Assembly: GCF_000003815.2 (NCBI RefSeq) | Contig: NC_049992.1 | Span: 2,678,207 to 2,742,206, forward strand | Length of the DNA: 64,000 bases | Source: Branchiostoma floridae | Taxonomy: Eukaryota; Chordata; Leptocardii; Amphioxiformes; Branchiostomatidae | Reading direction: 5' to 3' | In this document: piece by piece, positions 1-13,200 of the stretch | Position numbering within the stretch: the first letter of the stretch is position 1 | Layout of the letters: every line of letters starts with the position of its first letter | The notes under the pieces: model-generated | Database searches by the model: none | Told to the model about the DNA's origin: nothing | The model's input: the letters and a program-made list of their open reading frames with translations, nothing else | Translations under genes and position numbers: made by a program

Positions 1-860
1 GTCCAGACTGGGCTTCTTCAGGTTCCTTATCATGTATAGTCGTTTGCTCCCTTTGCTGACAATTGTGGTTACTTGCTGAGTCCATTTGAGGTTGTACTGG
101 AGGATAACTCCCAGAATACGTACTGCCTGGACTACCTGAAGCTGGGAGGGTCCAATTGTAATTGTCGGCGGTTGTGGAGGATTTCCCATGAAGCAAAACA
201 CCATCACCATGCACTTAGACGGGTTCAAGGACATGGAGTTGGTCTCAGTCCAACGAGTCAAGCCATTGATGTCGTCCTGAATCTTTGGTGTTGCAGATAC
301 ATGTCGTGATTCGGAAACAGACATGTCATCAACATTTGAAGACGTCTCGTTACTTGGGAGGGCGTCATTAACCAGGGCTAGGAAAACTAGTGGTCCTAAC
401 TTTGTTCCCTGAGGCACACCACACGTCAAAGTTGCCAGTCTGACGCCGCCCCTGACAGGAAACTGCTCACCCAGGGAACGATGGACGGGCGGACACCAAG
501 GTCGAGTAACTTGCGGCGGTCTGGTGGTGGACATGGTCAAACGCTTTAGAAAAATCAGTGAGAACAAGTGTTGTCTAGAAGCCTGGTTTGTCTGATGCCT
601 CAAGGATGTTGTGTACGAGACGAGTCAGGTACTGTTGAGCAACCATGGAGAGAACCGAACTGTCGAATGTCCAGGTTAGGAAGGATATCCTGCATGCACC
701 AGTCGCGGACGATTCTTTCACAGACTTTTGCAAAGATGGGTGATAGAGAGATAGGTCTTAACTTCTCCAGTAGCGGTGGCATCTCCTTTGGAATGGGCAC
801 AACATCAGCGTCCTTGAACATGTCCTGTACCTCAACTTGACACAGAGAAGTATTCATAAT
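1..860 (-). mobile_element. Degenerate non-LTR retrotransposon RT fragment
   Basis: The minus strand, with frame breaks, reads DADVVPIPKE, LRPISLSPIFAKVCERIV, FGSLHGCSTV, then DFSKAFDHVHHQ and GVPQGTKLGPLVFLALVND, a damaged YVDDM-like catalytic box (VDDMSVSES) and LNPSKC. The order is that of a LINE reverse transcriptase. It is cut by the window edge and not functional. Confidence 0.75.
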
Positions 861-1111
861 GTCACATAAAGGCTGGGGCAGTTCAAAGGCAAATTCCCCC
901 TGTCCTTTTAGACGCTGTCTTTGTGTTAAAAAACTTTGCTACAAGGTGCTCGCCTCAGGTCAGCTCATAAAATTATGCGGCCGCCATCTTGGACGATTCC
1001 ATTCGGATTTGGACGATTCCAATCTTCTGCTCCGATCTTGATATTTTATACCCTATTTCTTTTTAAGATATGCAACAAAGCATGATAGTAAATGTGAAAG
1101 AGGAATCTTAC

Positions 1112-1255
1112 CATTTTGACAGTTTTCTTCGTCCGAGCCGTCCTCACAGTCAGAAAAGCCGTCACACAGAAACTCTCCTTTGACACACCCGGGGGCACCA
1201 CGGCACTTCCAGAAGGCAGTGTCACCGAACAAACCGTGAAGGGAGCAGAATTCGT
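1112..1255 (-). CDS. LDLa repeat 4 exon (last exon visible)
   Basis: The exon is phase 1 to 1 and encodes EFCSLHGLFGDTAFWKCRG, APGCVKGEFLCDG and FSDCEDGSDEENC. This is a canonical LDLa repeat with six cysteines and the full SDCEDGSDE calcium cage. The donor GTAAGA is strong, so the gene continues beyond the left edge of the window. The acceptor (GAAAAG) is weak in pyrimidines, so the 5' border could be off by a few bases. Confidence 0.78.
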
Positions 1256-4200
1256 CTTTTCAAATGAGACCATGCGTTGAATGGGGAATGAGTATTTCAA
1301 TGAGTCAATTTGGTTTTATACCAGTAACCTCTACGCTTAGAATAATACCTACCGTGATTTTGAGCACAATGTATCATACCAAAAGTTATTCTAAATTGAG
1401 GTAAGCTGTAATTCCCAACACAAAAATAGACCAAATTTAGCTCCAGTTTTTGTCAAGGAATGAACAATGCGCTGCTGCGGTGATGTCACGTTAGGTAAAC
1501 GGCGCACGTGACTTCGTGAACAGTGGATCATAAGTGACTGAAAGTCTATGGCGGCCTCTGTTTAAGGATAGCCGTAAAGCCCTGATGTAGATTGGTTCTT
1601 TCATTCCTCTGGCAACAAAATCAGGTTCTGTATCTAAGATTCTCACTTTGTGACAGAGTGTCCAGGAGACTCTATATGTATGTGTTGAGAAACTTCTGCA
1701 GATGTTGAACTTCGGTTTCAGTAGTATATAAGCAACGCGCTGACTATCATTATTCAGGCGGTGCAAGGTGGTACAGGTCAGAGGTCATCGTGTGACGGCA
1801 AAATCTAGGGAAATAGGTATTTTCTTAGCTTTGGTCGGGGTGGAATAGGAGACAAGTCAACCTTTTGACCCACCAAGGTAACTATGACAACCCCCCACTC
1901 AATGAAAAAAAAAGCAACCCCAATCGTGAAAGACATGCCCTTATTTGGCCTGGTTGTAAGTCTATACGCCGGTATACCTTACCCTTTTCTTTATTCTATC
2001 TATTTTTTGTCCAACCAAGGTTCAGGTCGACCTTCTAACCAACCAAGGTAATTGTACTAGGATGTAAGATGGCGTCATGGTGTGCACGTATGCTGTGAGG
2101 GCTCCGCATCGCACCGCGAAATTTGAACTCTCTCTTTACTATGAGCCTCTCTAACAACACCACCATGTCGACTACATCTACCCACGAGATAAAACGGATC
2201 TCTGAACTCGTGGACTCCCAACTACAGGCAAGCTTTGAGAAAATGAGGGTGGGATTCATAGATTCTGTCAAGCGCGACATTATCGACGCCATTAAAGCCG
2301 AAGTGAACAGTAGTGGCGAAATATTGGACATTCTTACAAAAAAAACTTACAAACCGCATATCGATTTAAATACATCATTGTGTTTTCATTACAGTCTGCC
2401 TGCAGTGGCTACGAGTAAAATCTGCAGCAGGGTTTCACTCATGTTTCCCTTGGGAATTTCAGTACAGAGGACTAACAGGTTGCCTGGTGTGGTTTAGTTC
2501 GGGCTGCCAATTTGTGCACCAAACCTTACATTACGGAAGTGGTCAATTAGGACCAGTTCCTGCTGGGGCCAGTTGCCTGCCCGCTATCTCGAGCTGCGAT
2601 TTATTTCTGTAAACCTTACATAACGGAAGTGGTCAATTAGGATTAGCGCCGCTGCGTGCGGTACGCAAAATCCAAACACTCAGGGCCCCAACGAAAACAC
2701 GAACACGACAATTAAGATTTCACACAACAGTCATTGTTATATCGAAACAGTCTATATAAAGACACGAAAATATGAAAAGCTGGAGCGTTTAATAATACCA
2801 GTCCTTTTATAATGATCTTCTAAACCGAACGTTTTTAGCCCGGGCTAAAACGGGTCCCTGTGACCCTTTGTATAGGGTACAACGAGAGTGCGGCAAAACT
2901 GGAAGCGATAGTACCACGTGAAATTCACACACTATGTACAAAAAAATGTAGCAATGACTAACTAGTAAGATAAACGGTGTATGCTATGGATAGTTCTATA
3001 GATTTGTAAACAAAAACGGCATTACGCAAATTGACTTAAAATACGCAAAAAGTCCACTGTTTGTTTGTGACGAATTTAGTGCCTAAAAACTTTTGGTCAA
3101 CCCAAAAGATCTACGTACCAAAACATGTTTCTGTGTGATTCTTTAACTTCATGTTTACCAAAATCGTGGGAGAATGCCCCAGTGTTACAAGTACTCGGAA
3201 TGACCGGCAGCATGCACGCCTGGCCTGGCACGTGTTGAGCAAATGATTTACACAATAACAACACACAGTTTGGTGCCGTCTCGTGTTAAAAACGTTAGTT
3301 GTCAAGGTTGCCGATTTTGAAAATGACCACCTAAATGTACTTCATTTGTTAGCTACTACTGATTTTTGGCCATCAGAAGTAATATTCCGACATTCAAATA
3401 TACAATGTTGTGCAGAACTTAAGGACGTTCTATCTGATAGAACGTACTTGCTTACATGTCCAATTTTCCTCTAAAGAACGCTGTAAAGGGGAAGAAACGT
3501 GAGGCCGGCGAGGCCCACAGCTGGAAAAATCCGGCTGTTGGGACAATTTAGCAGTCATCAGCACACAAGCTGTCACCGAGCTTCTGTTAAGCCAAGTTCA
3601 CGTACAAGAAAAATAATATTACATATAACATAATCTAAAACATTTTGAAAAATGTTTCTCTGGTAAAATGTGTAGTATGACCTTCGTTTACACCAGTTGT
3701 TGTGTTTTTTTTGCGCGGGGGGGGGGGGGATTGGTACACGTGGAAGCACATTTGCTCAACACCTGCCAGGCGTGCTGCAGGGAACGAATTAGCTGCCGGT
3801 CATTCCGAGTGCCTGCAACAGGGGGCCAAAATTAGGGTGAAAATGAAGCATTCTCCCACGATTTTGGTAAACATTAACTAAAAGAAGCACACAGAAACAT
3901 GTGTTGGTACGTAGATTTTTTTGGTTGACCAAAATTTTGGCAAGTTTTGCCCTGCCAAATGATCTTCGGCTGCGCACAACCACCGATAATTGCAACAGGG
4001 AACCATAAAGTTCTTCGTTGGAGATTTGCCTCCTCCATGTAAAATCGAGGGCAGCACGAAGCATGCGGGTGTAGTTCCCATCAAGTTGTGTACATAGAGA
4101 TTTTGTTAGAGTCCATGAGTCTGCTCCATAGAGGAGAGTTTCTTCAACGCATGTCTTGAAGACTTTGAGTTTTGGTAGATTTCGGTATTGGGCTTTCCAT

Positions 4201-7200
4201 ACTTTTGTTAGGGCACTAGAGGCACCACATGCCTGTGCAATACGACACTTCACATCGTGGGCAGTGTTGCCATAGCTGCCAAGATACTTAAAATCTCCCA
4301 CTTGTTCGATGGTAGAGCCATCACTAGTCAGGAGAGGGTCGGACTTAGGTTGGGGGTTAAGGTGCATGTACTTGGTCTTAAGTGCATTCAAACAGAGGCC
4401 AATTTCCTTGGTGGCATGTTCTACCCTGTACAATAACTCTTGGTCAGCCTTGATTGTGTCCTCTAGGGGACAAATATCGTCGGCAAAGTCCAGGTCCGGT
4501 AGAACCACGGCTGGATGGCGAGAACTCTGTCTTCTCTTTATTGTGATCCCATCGCTCGACCTGACTGCTTTACGTAAGGCATTATAGTCTAATGCGACTA
4601 TGAACAAAAAAGGTGCTAGGGGGTCTCCCTGTAGTACGCCCGTGTCAATGTCAAAAGTATCCGTTTCTCCTTCTGGTGCGAGGACGGTAGCCTTGGTGTA
4701 AGTGTACATGACCCTGATAGCACTGACTAACTAGGGAGGCACGCCGTACGCCAGCAGGATCTTGAGCATGATGCACATCTCATTATTGTAACGAGGCAAC
4801 GCAGCGAACTCAATTAGATGAAACCTTCTGCCAGCGCACGTCGCCTGTTTCATGACACGTTGAGGAACATCGCCTGGCTGTGCGATGGTCCTGTCTCGAT
4901 ATAGTGTCCACTCCTCCTCGTCACCGCTATCGTAGCCGTACTGTTCACTTTCATCGCACGAAACCGTCCCGGAGGACACATCTGTCCCTGTATCACTTCC
5001 GGAACCACTTTAGTCGCTGTCAGTTTATGCTGTGGAGTGTCCCTGCTCGGAGCCCATCACAGACTCGGCATCCAAGACGCTTTCGTCATCTTGTGACGCC
5101 ATCCAACCCTCATCTTCGGAACCAACCGTGTCCGTATTGTGTTCAGACGACACGTCGGCGTCGTCAAAAAACATTGCGATCCCGGTAAGAGCCCGTGTTG
5201 GCGTCAACGACGACTTCTCCCGAGGCAACACCTGACTTGTCTCGGTGTTTTCCTTTCAGATGGCGCTCGAGGTTGAACGCACGATCGAAATTCCGATCAG
5301 AAGCTTTGCAGACGTGAGAAATTTTCTTTTTGTTCGGTGGACAGAAGGAAAATGATGAGATATTGATGTGCGCACACATACATTTGTCGCGCATTTAAGC
5401 TTTTTTGGGCTATACGTTTATATTGTGTACACCCTGTATGCTTCAAAGTTTCATACATGACAACTATATTTGAATACCACAAATGCATTTACGGCATACG
5501 TAGAAGCACACGGGCGTACACAAGGTAAACGTTAATAGTATAAGTATGGTCTCCAATGACAACAAAAGCTTCAGCACGATACGACTGACCAGAACTGTAC
5601 TGGGGAGGGGGGTGCTGGCGCGCGACGCCGATGTTCCCACGGCGGTGTAGATCGGTCGCGTCTCTGACTAGTCAATGGCGGACGATAGAAATAATCAGTT
5701 TATTAGCAATAATAAGCCTCAGCCGATTTTCTGGAAATCTTACAAAAAATCTACGCTCTTTCTATATCTTTAACGGCGATATTGGCTTACAATTTCACCA
5801 GTTTAATGGGGAGAAATTGACGTGTGCCGCGCTCCGTCCCCTGGCCTTTACCGTAACGTGACTCGGGAAAGACCCACTAGTAAATTACTAAGGCTAAATT
5901 GCAACAGTGTTCCCTTTTATTGAATATTAATTTTATAACGTTTTCAATCGTATTGGCGTCCCCTAAATAGCCTGGGTTTGTCTTGTCATTTTTTTTACCA
6001 GCTGAAAGACCCCCCCTCCTGGATCCGCGCATGCTACCAAGATGTAACGAAGGGTTTTGGACGGCCTAAATTCTTCTGACATTCACGTAAGGAAGTACAA
6101 CAAAGACTGTTTTACTCTTACTGTTTTTCCCGTTTTTATTTGTCTTTCCTTCTCAAAGACTGGCGCTGATCAGACGAAAATTTGGGTAAGTCTATTCTTG
6201 TGTTGGAAATTACAGCTTATATAATTAGTTCCATTTAGAATGACTTCTACCAACACAGATGAAGGTGTAGGTTAATACCAAACGTTACTTAATAGAAGAA
6301 CATGTACCGATTAGAATTTAGTTTGTAGTTATACCTTTACAAAAATACAGACTTCTGCAAAAAGAGTTACAAGTGAAGTTCCCACCACATTTGACCTCGT
6401 CAGAGCCATCCAAGCAGTCACTCTTGCCATCACAAACATCTGTAATCTTGATACAGCCTTTCAAGTCACGGCACTGGACAAGGTCTCGGCCAAGAAATTG
6501 GTACCATTGAGAGAACCATATGCAGCTGTCTGCAAAGTTAATGTTAAAGTTGTTTTTATTATTATGTTTGTTCTTGAAAGAGCCGACTTCACTCTTGTTT
6601 ATATGGGCTATTGGCCAAACACCCTGCTGTTACACCAAGACCAAGACGGGGGCTGATACCAGCTTCCCGACAACATTTCACTTGTAGTTTGGATCATATA
6701 TCCGCAAAGTCACATCCTGACCAAGCAGATGAGTTATGTTGAACAGAATTAGACGTCAAATCGAAAGTTCTCTGAGTCAAAACACTGTGCTGAAAATAGG
6801 AAGAACCTAACTATTTCCAGGGGTCATTCAAGTTCCTAAAATTTCAACCACGATTGACCGCGATAGAAGAAATGTATCAATGGACAATGACATCAATATC
6901 TACCGACTTCAAAATCTTCAATTAAAAATAACTAATCATATTGTTGTTTTAAATTGTCAGACTCGTAGTGAAGAATTGGTTTGCGTTATCAAAGTACACT
7001 AAAGTATCTTTATATTTCTATTCAGGAAGTATAGTGGTGAACGAAAGCCCCCCATAGACTGATGTATTCCTGTACCCTCAATTTCACAGAAGACTATGAA
7101 GATATGATGATGACTGAAGATCATGGTATCGGACGTACAGGGGCGAATCTATCTTATACATGGCGGTTTCTCTTTAGATTTCGTGTATAACTGAACTATA

Positions 7201-10200
7201 TCGGGACAGTCCCGCATGTGTAGAACTGAACCATACCGGGACAGTCCCGCCCGTGTAGAAATGCACCATACCGGGACAGTCTTGTCCGTGTAGAACTGAA
7301 CCATACTGAACCTGCCATGGATGACAGCTCGAATAAGAGAACTTATGCGTAAACGCGACAAAAGTCATAAAAAGGCCAAATTATGTAACAGTCCTTCTCT
7401 CTGGGCCTCTTATCGTAAGATAAGGAATAAACTTATTAACGAGATAGATTCAGCTAAATTGAACCATAATACTCGCGTAACAAACTCACTGTTAAATTCT
7501 CCTACAGGAAGTAAAACATGGTGGCATTTAGTTAAAACCATTTATAGACGCAGTGCGACAACCACCATTCCCCCACTTAAGTGTAACGATCATTACATAT
7601 GTGATTCAAGCGAAAAGGCTTCAGAATTCAACAGATATTTCTCCCTCCAATCTACAATTGATGATACTAATGCTAGATTACCGACTTTTGACTACCTGAC
7701 CAATGCACGTTTGTTTATCTGTGAAACTACTGCCACTGAGGTTGAACTATATGTCTCCGAGTTGGACGTCTCCAAGGCGTACGGCTGGGATAACATCGAC
7801 AATCGTTTCTTAAAAATTATCTGTCCATACATATCTGACAAGATAGCCCATGTCTTTAACCTATCGATTTGTCATGGAATATTTCCCGAAGTCTGGAAGA
7901 GAGCGAATGTTGTGCCTATCTTTAAAAAAGGCGATCCTTGTTTAGTGTCAAACTACCGCCCCGTTTCGTTGTTGCCTACCCTATCCAAAATTCTCGAAAA
8001 AATAGTTTATAAACATCTGTACAACCATCTAATGTCTCAAAATCTGTTATACTCTTATCAATCTGGATTTATCAAGGGGGATTCAACTGTAAATCAACTT
8101 GTCTACATCTCAAACAAAATTCTTCATGCCTTTGACGAAAATAAAGAAGTTAGAGCTGTCTATTTGGATTTCTCAAAAGCTTTCGATAAAGTTTGGCACA
8201 AAGGTCTACTCTTCAAGCTACAACGAAATGGGGTGGAAGGTCCTCTTCTTAACTGGATACAAAGTTATCTCTTTGGTAGAAAACAACGTGTAACAATTGA
8301 AGGTCAAAATTCTGATTGGAGTGAGATAAGCGCAGGTGTGCCACAAGGATCAGTGCTCGGTCCACTTTTGTTTCTCATATACATTAATGACATGAAAGAA
8401 GGCCTTGACACCCATTCCTTTCTTTTCGCAGATGATAGTTCCCTGCTCGATGTTGTTGAATCCCCTATCACATCAGCAAATAGACTTAACTCTGATCTCT
8501 CTAAGATATTATCCTGGACAACTACGTGGTTAATGGAACTCAATCCTTCTAAAACCATCGAAATGTGTTATTCTACAAAGGCTAAGCCTACGACCCACCC
8601 ACCCCTTTTCCTTGGTAGTGTACAAATCAAATCTGTTAATTGTCATAAACACATCGGGGTCCATCTTTCAGCTACTATGACATGGAATACTCATATATCT
8701 AAAATGCTAGCAAACGCATCTAAAAAAGTCTCAGTCTTCAGTAAACTCAAATTTAAGCTCCCTCGTAAAGTTCTGGAAATTATATATAAATCGTTTATCC
8801 GTCCTCTACTTGAATACGGTGGCGTAGTCTGGCACGGTTGCACTACTTCAGACTCGAATCTCATTGAACGTATACAATACGAATGTTCTTTAATAACCCT
8901 CATCCGACCGTTACATTTTTATGACGAATCTGACCGTATGGGGTCATTTTTGACCCCATTTTGTTTTGCTCATAGCCATATTTTTGCTGGCTTATTTTGA
9001 CATTTCTATGTATTTACTGTTTCAGTCATCTATGAAAAATATTTTGACAAGTTTTGGTGTCAGTAGTTATTACTCATTAGCATAATTTATGCAGAAAATG
9101 AGGAGAAACCACATTTGCTCTGAAAATCTACCATACTCAACTTACTTAAACAATGCTTTGTCTTATCAATTTCTAAACAATAATTGTGATGATGCAATAA
9201 TACTGATAGCATAATAATGTTATTTAACAAGAAAAAATACAATATTTGTGAAAAGCAACAAATCTACTACTTAATTATGCACCATATTCCGCCATCTGAA
9301 CACATACATACAATAACTCTTGTCTATTTTCCCGCAAAGATCTTTCTTGTAGGTTCCTTCTGCACATTCTGTCTATATATTGTTTTTTGATTGATTACAA
9401 ACATTTTCACTTTCATTAGCATAGGTAATTAGTGCGTATCATCATAATTTATGCAGAATGTTTAAAAACTGTGTTTTACACTAAAATACTCAATTTCTTT
9501 CAAAATATTCGGTGTTTACTCATCTTAGCAACTATAACTTGTTGCTGTAATAGCAATGATGAGGAATGCCTGTTATCTTATTGAAATGTCTTGATATTTA
9601 TGTAATTAATGATTCATAATTGGCTGGGGTCATTTTTGACCCCACCGAACAAGACACAAACTTTCAAGTATAGCTTATACAATAATGGGCAAAACTCGGT
9701 GAAAAATTGGTAGATGTTGTAAGACATGTATACGAACAAATTCATGGAAGGAATTTTTTCTCTGATGAAAAATGTTGCTATGGCAGATTAAAATATACGC
9801 CTGGGGTCAAAAATGACCCCATACGGTCGGATGAGGGTTAATTGTAGCTGGTGCCATCAGGGGGTCCTCATACTCTTCTCTACTTTCTGAACTGGGATGG
9901 GAAAAACTATCCGACCGCCGACACATTCAGACTCTTATCCTATTCTATAAAATCGTTCATGGCCATACTCGACAATATTTAAATGATTTGATACCACCCT
10001 TAGTATCAGACTCTGCTTCCTATGACCTTCGTAATAAAACGACTTTCTGTCACTAAAATGTACCACAACCCGCTTTAAGAAATCGTTCATTCCCTATGCA
10101 ACGTATCATTGGAACAACCTTACCCTAGCAGATCGTTCCTTAAGTCTTCCTCACTTTAAGAAAAAAATGGTCAAATCCGTGCGCCCTGTCTCTGTTCCAT

Positions 10201-13200
10201 ACTTCAGCATAGGTCCTCGTTTCACTTGCGCTGTTCTCACTCGTTTCCGCCTAGGTACTCATAGTTTAAACTCCAACTTGTACTCTCGGAATCTTGTTAC
10301 TAGTAGTGCTTGCGCCTGTGGCCATCATTGTGAAAGTATTCATCATTATTTTTTGTACTGCCCCAACTACACCCAATGCCGTATCTCCCTCCTCAGCAAC
10401 TTGCATAAGCTGGTTGGATTTGCTATTAACATGGACAATCTCTCGGATAATGATTTAGTCCATTTAATGATTCGAGGGTCTGCATTTCTATCCAACTCAA
10501 TTAACACAAAACTTCTACAGCATGTACAATCATTCATAAAAGAAACAAAAAGATTTGAATAAGTGAATCTCTATCCTACCAGCTTGGCCCGGAGTACCTG
10601 TCCGAATATCCACCTATATTCAAATGTATTTTCTTATATTCTATGATTTTGTTATATGGTGTTACTTAACATTACTTTTGTTATATGCTTTGCTTGTCTG
10701 TATTTGTTTCAATGTTCTTTTGTACTCTCAGTTTGTTCCTGATGACGGCACGAAAATAAGCATGTTGAGCTTGAGTGTGTCGCCATCCTGTTATGTATTT
10801 ATCTGTTTCAATAAAAAATAAATAAAAATAAAACATACCGGGACAGTCCCGCCCGTGTTAAACTGAACCATACCAAAACAGTCCCGCTCGTCCTCCTTGT
10901 CTTCTCTGCAGTTCCACTCCCCGTCGCACACACGGATGGGGCTGTAGCAGCCTGAGTCTCCAGTACACACCCGTCTGTGCTTTTCTGGGCAGCCGGCAAT
11001 CCCTGGGAACCCAAAAGGAAAAATATTTTTCAGATACAGACTTTTCTGCACTGAACACATGGAGATGATAATTCACCATAAAGCACTACTGGTTCACAAG
11101 GCCTCCTTGAACAACCCGTTACCGCCCTATATGCGCCGTATGTTCACATACTGCAGGGACAAGGAGTACCGGATTAAGTGCTTCTGATCTCCTAGTGGTA
11201 CCAATGCCACTCAGGGAGATTTATAGGAGATCCCTGGCATATTCCGGCTTGCTCATCTGGAACCAACTGTCACAGCAAGTTAGGACATTTCCTCCCTTTC
11301 AACCGTCAAAAACATTTTGTCATAGTAAAGGACTTATGTCGAACGGCTACGGACTCGATTCATGTTTTGTACCTCCTTGCTTGTACCAGCATTACAGAAT
11401 GGCGATTTTTAAAAAAATGTTATAATCTGTTTTAGCCTACATCACAGTACTTTCTTTCCTGGCTGGCAACGGAAGAAACAAAAATAACACAGGCCAGTAG
11501 GCCAGTAAAAACAATGCTAAGTATGTTTTCCTTCAGAAACGTAACAATGTGTTCAAATTCAAAAACGTTTACTGTGTCTCCAAACTTCTTTTCTTGTTTG
11601 TAGTTTGTAAATTTGTAACGTTAGATCCACATTTCGACAATTCATACAGGATACTTGTAATAACTTCAAATTACTTCAGCAAGGAGGCTTGAAATCTGAT
11701 TTCCGCCAAACTCCTGTAGATTTGAATTACATAAACTGAACTTCCCGTTATGCTAAACATTATAGTGCCGAACAGTTTAAAGAAAGCTGAGTTTTCTTTG
11801 ACTTAAAATCCGATGTGGAGTGGCTCGGTTGCACAAGATAGTCTTCTTCAATACAAAAAGGGATTCAAGACTCAAATAGATTTTGAATGATTTCTTCTGT
11901 GGACTTGGAGAGAAAAAACAAATATCAGAAATTTCAGACGAATTCCCCACCAACCCTAACCCCTTATCCCTCCTGGGTTTGCTGTGGACTGACTGAGAAA
12001 TGTTTGTTTCCTTTGTTAGAATTGCGAATACACATGTACACTTTGCTTAGTTTTATGATCACCAAATGCATTGCTGTCACTTCTATATATAAGTCCTTTA
12101 TATTGCATAGGCCTGACCATAATTTTCTTGGAAACTATTGTTATACAACAGTTACTGTAATTGAAAAGTTGTAAAAGGGTAAAGCGAATTGTCTACACCA
12201 CCTATGCTTGAAAACATGTTTTTGCATTGTTTTTAAAAGAAACCCAAGCTGCGTCTGGCAGGTAAGCCAGTGCCATGTAAAGGTGTAAACAAGCCGTGAA
12301 CTACCCATTGTTCTGGCCAGGTAGTCTGCCTTCCTACTGTGAGGGTGCTATAGCTATGTCAACAAGATAATTGGCCATATTGTTCACAAATCAAAACAAG
12401 AAGATCAGATTTCACATCTGCAGACGCCAAAAGTCTAAATATTATAGTACTTTTTTTAATGAAGTTGTGCACACTGAGACAATATTTTTCCAACTTACAA
12501 AACATATGGGTGGAAAGGAGACGAGTTGCACAACAATCTCCTGTTGAGACCATTTTCATAGAGGGTTCCAGTGCTAAGTAAGCTATGGCTTCATGAATAT
12601 TTCGAAGGGCATGTTTTTGTCAAATTTCTGTAAATATCATTAGATATCTTTCTTCTTATTACAATTATAGATATAGTCTCAACAGGATGCTGTAGATTGG
12701 TCTTAGTTGAATACGTACATACCAAATTTGTACTGAAAAATATTTCTGTGCGATGCACAAGGTGTTTGAAGGTAGCAACATTGTCAAGTGTTTATTATAT
12801 TAATATTTAAATATGCATAAGGTATATGTGAAATGAATATAGTCAGATTGCATCTAATTAATATTTAGCTTCAAAACATGTCAGCAATTCCAGACAAAAA
12901 CATCAAGTAATCGCTGTACAACGGATGAAAGTAAGGGCAGCAGTTAATTAGGCTGAAAGGCCGAAAAATGACTTAGGGTTACTGAGTTTGACCCTTACCT
13001 CATTCCACTGATCATGACCTCAAAGAAAAGCGGCCGGTAGGCCGGTAGAGTTATCATGAATAAAGAATGGTACAGACAATATACTATCATAACAAAAGTC
13101 CTGAGATATGATAGCTCCAGAAGATAGTAAGAGATATAATTTGTAAATTTCTTGTAGTACATGTATCTTTAACATCTCCATCCGTCTTAAGTATCCGGAC

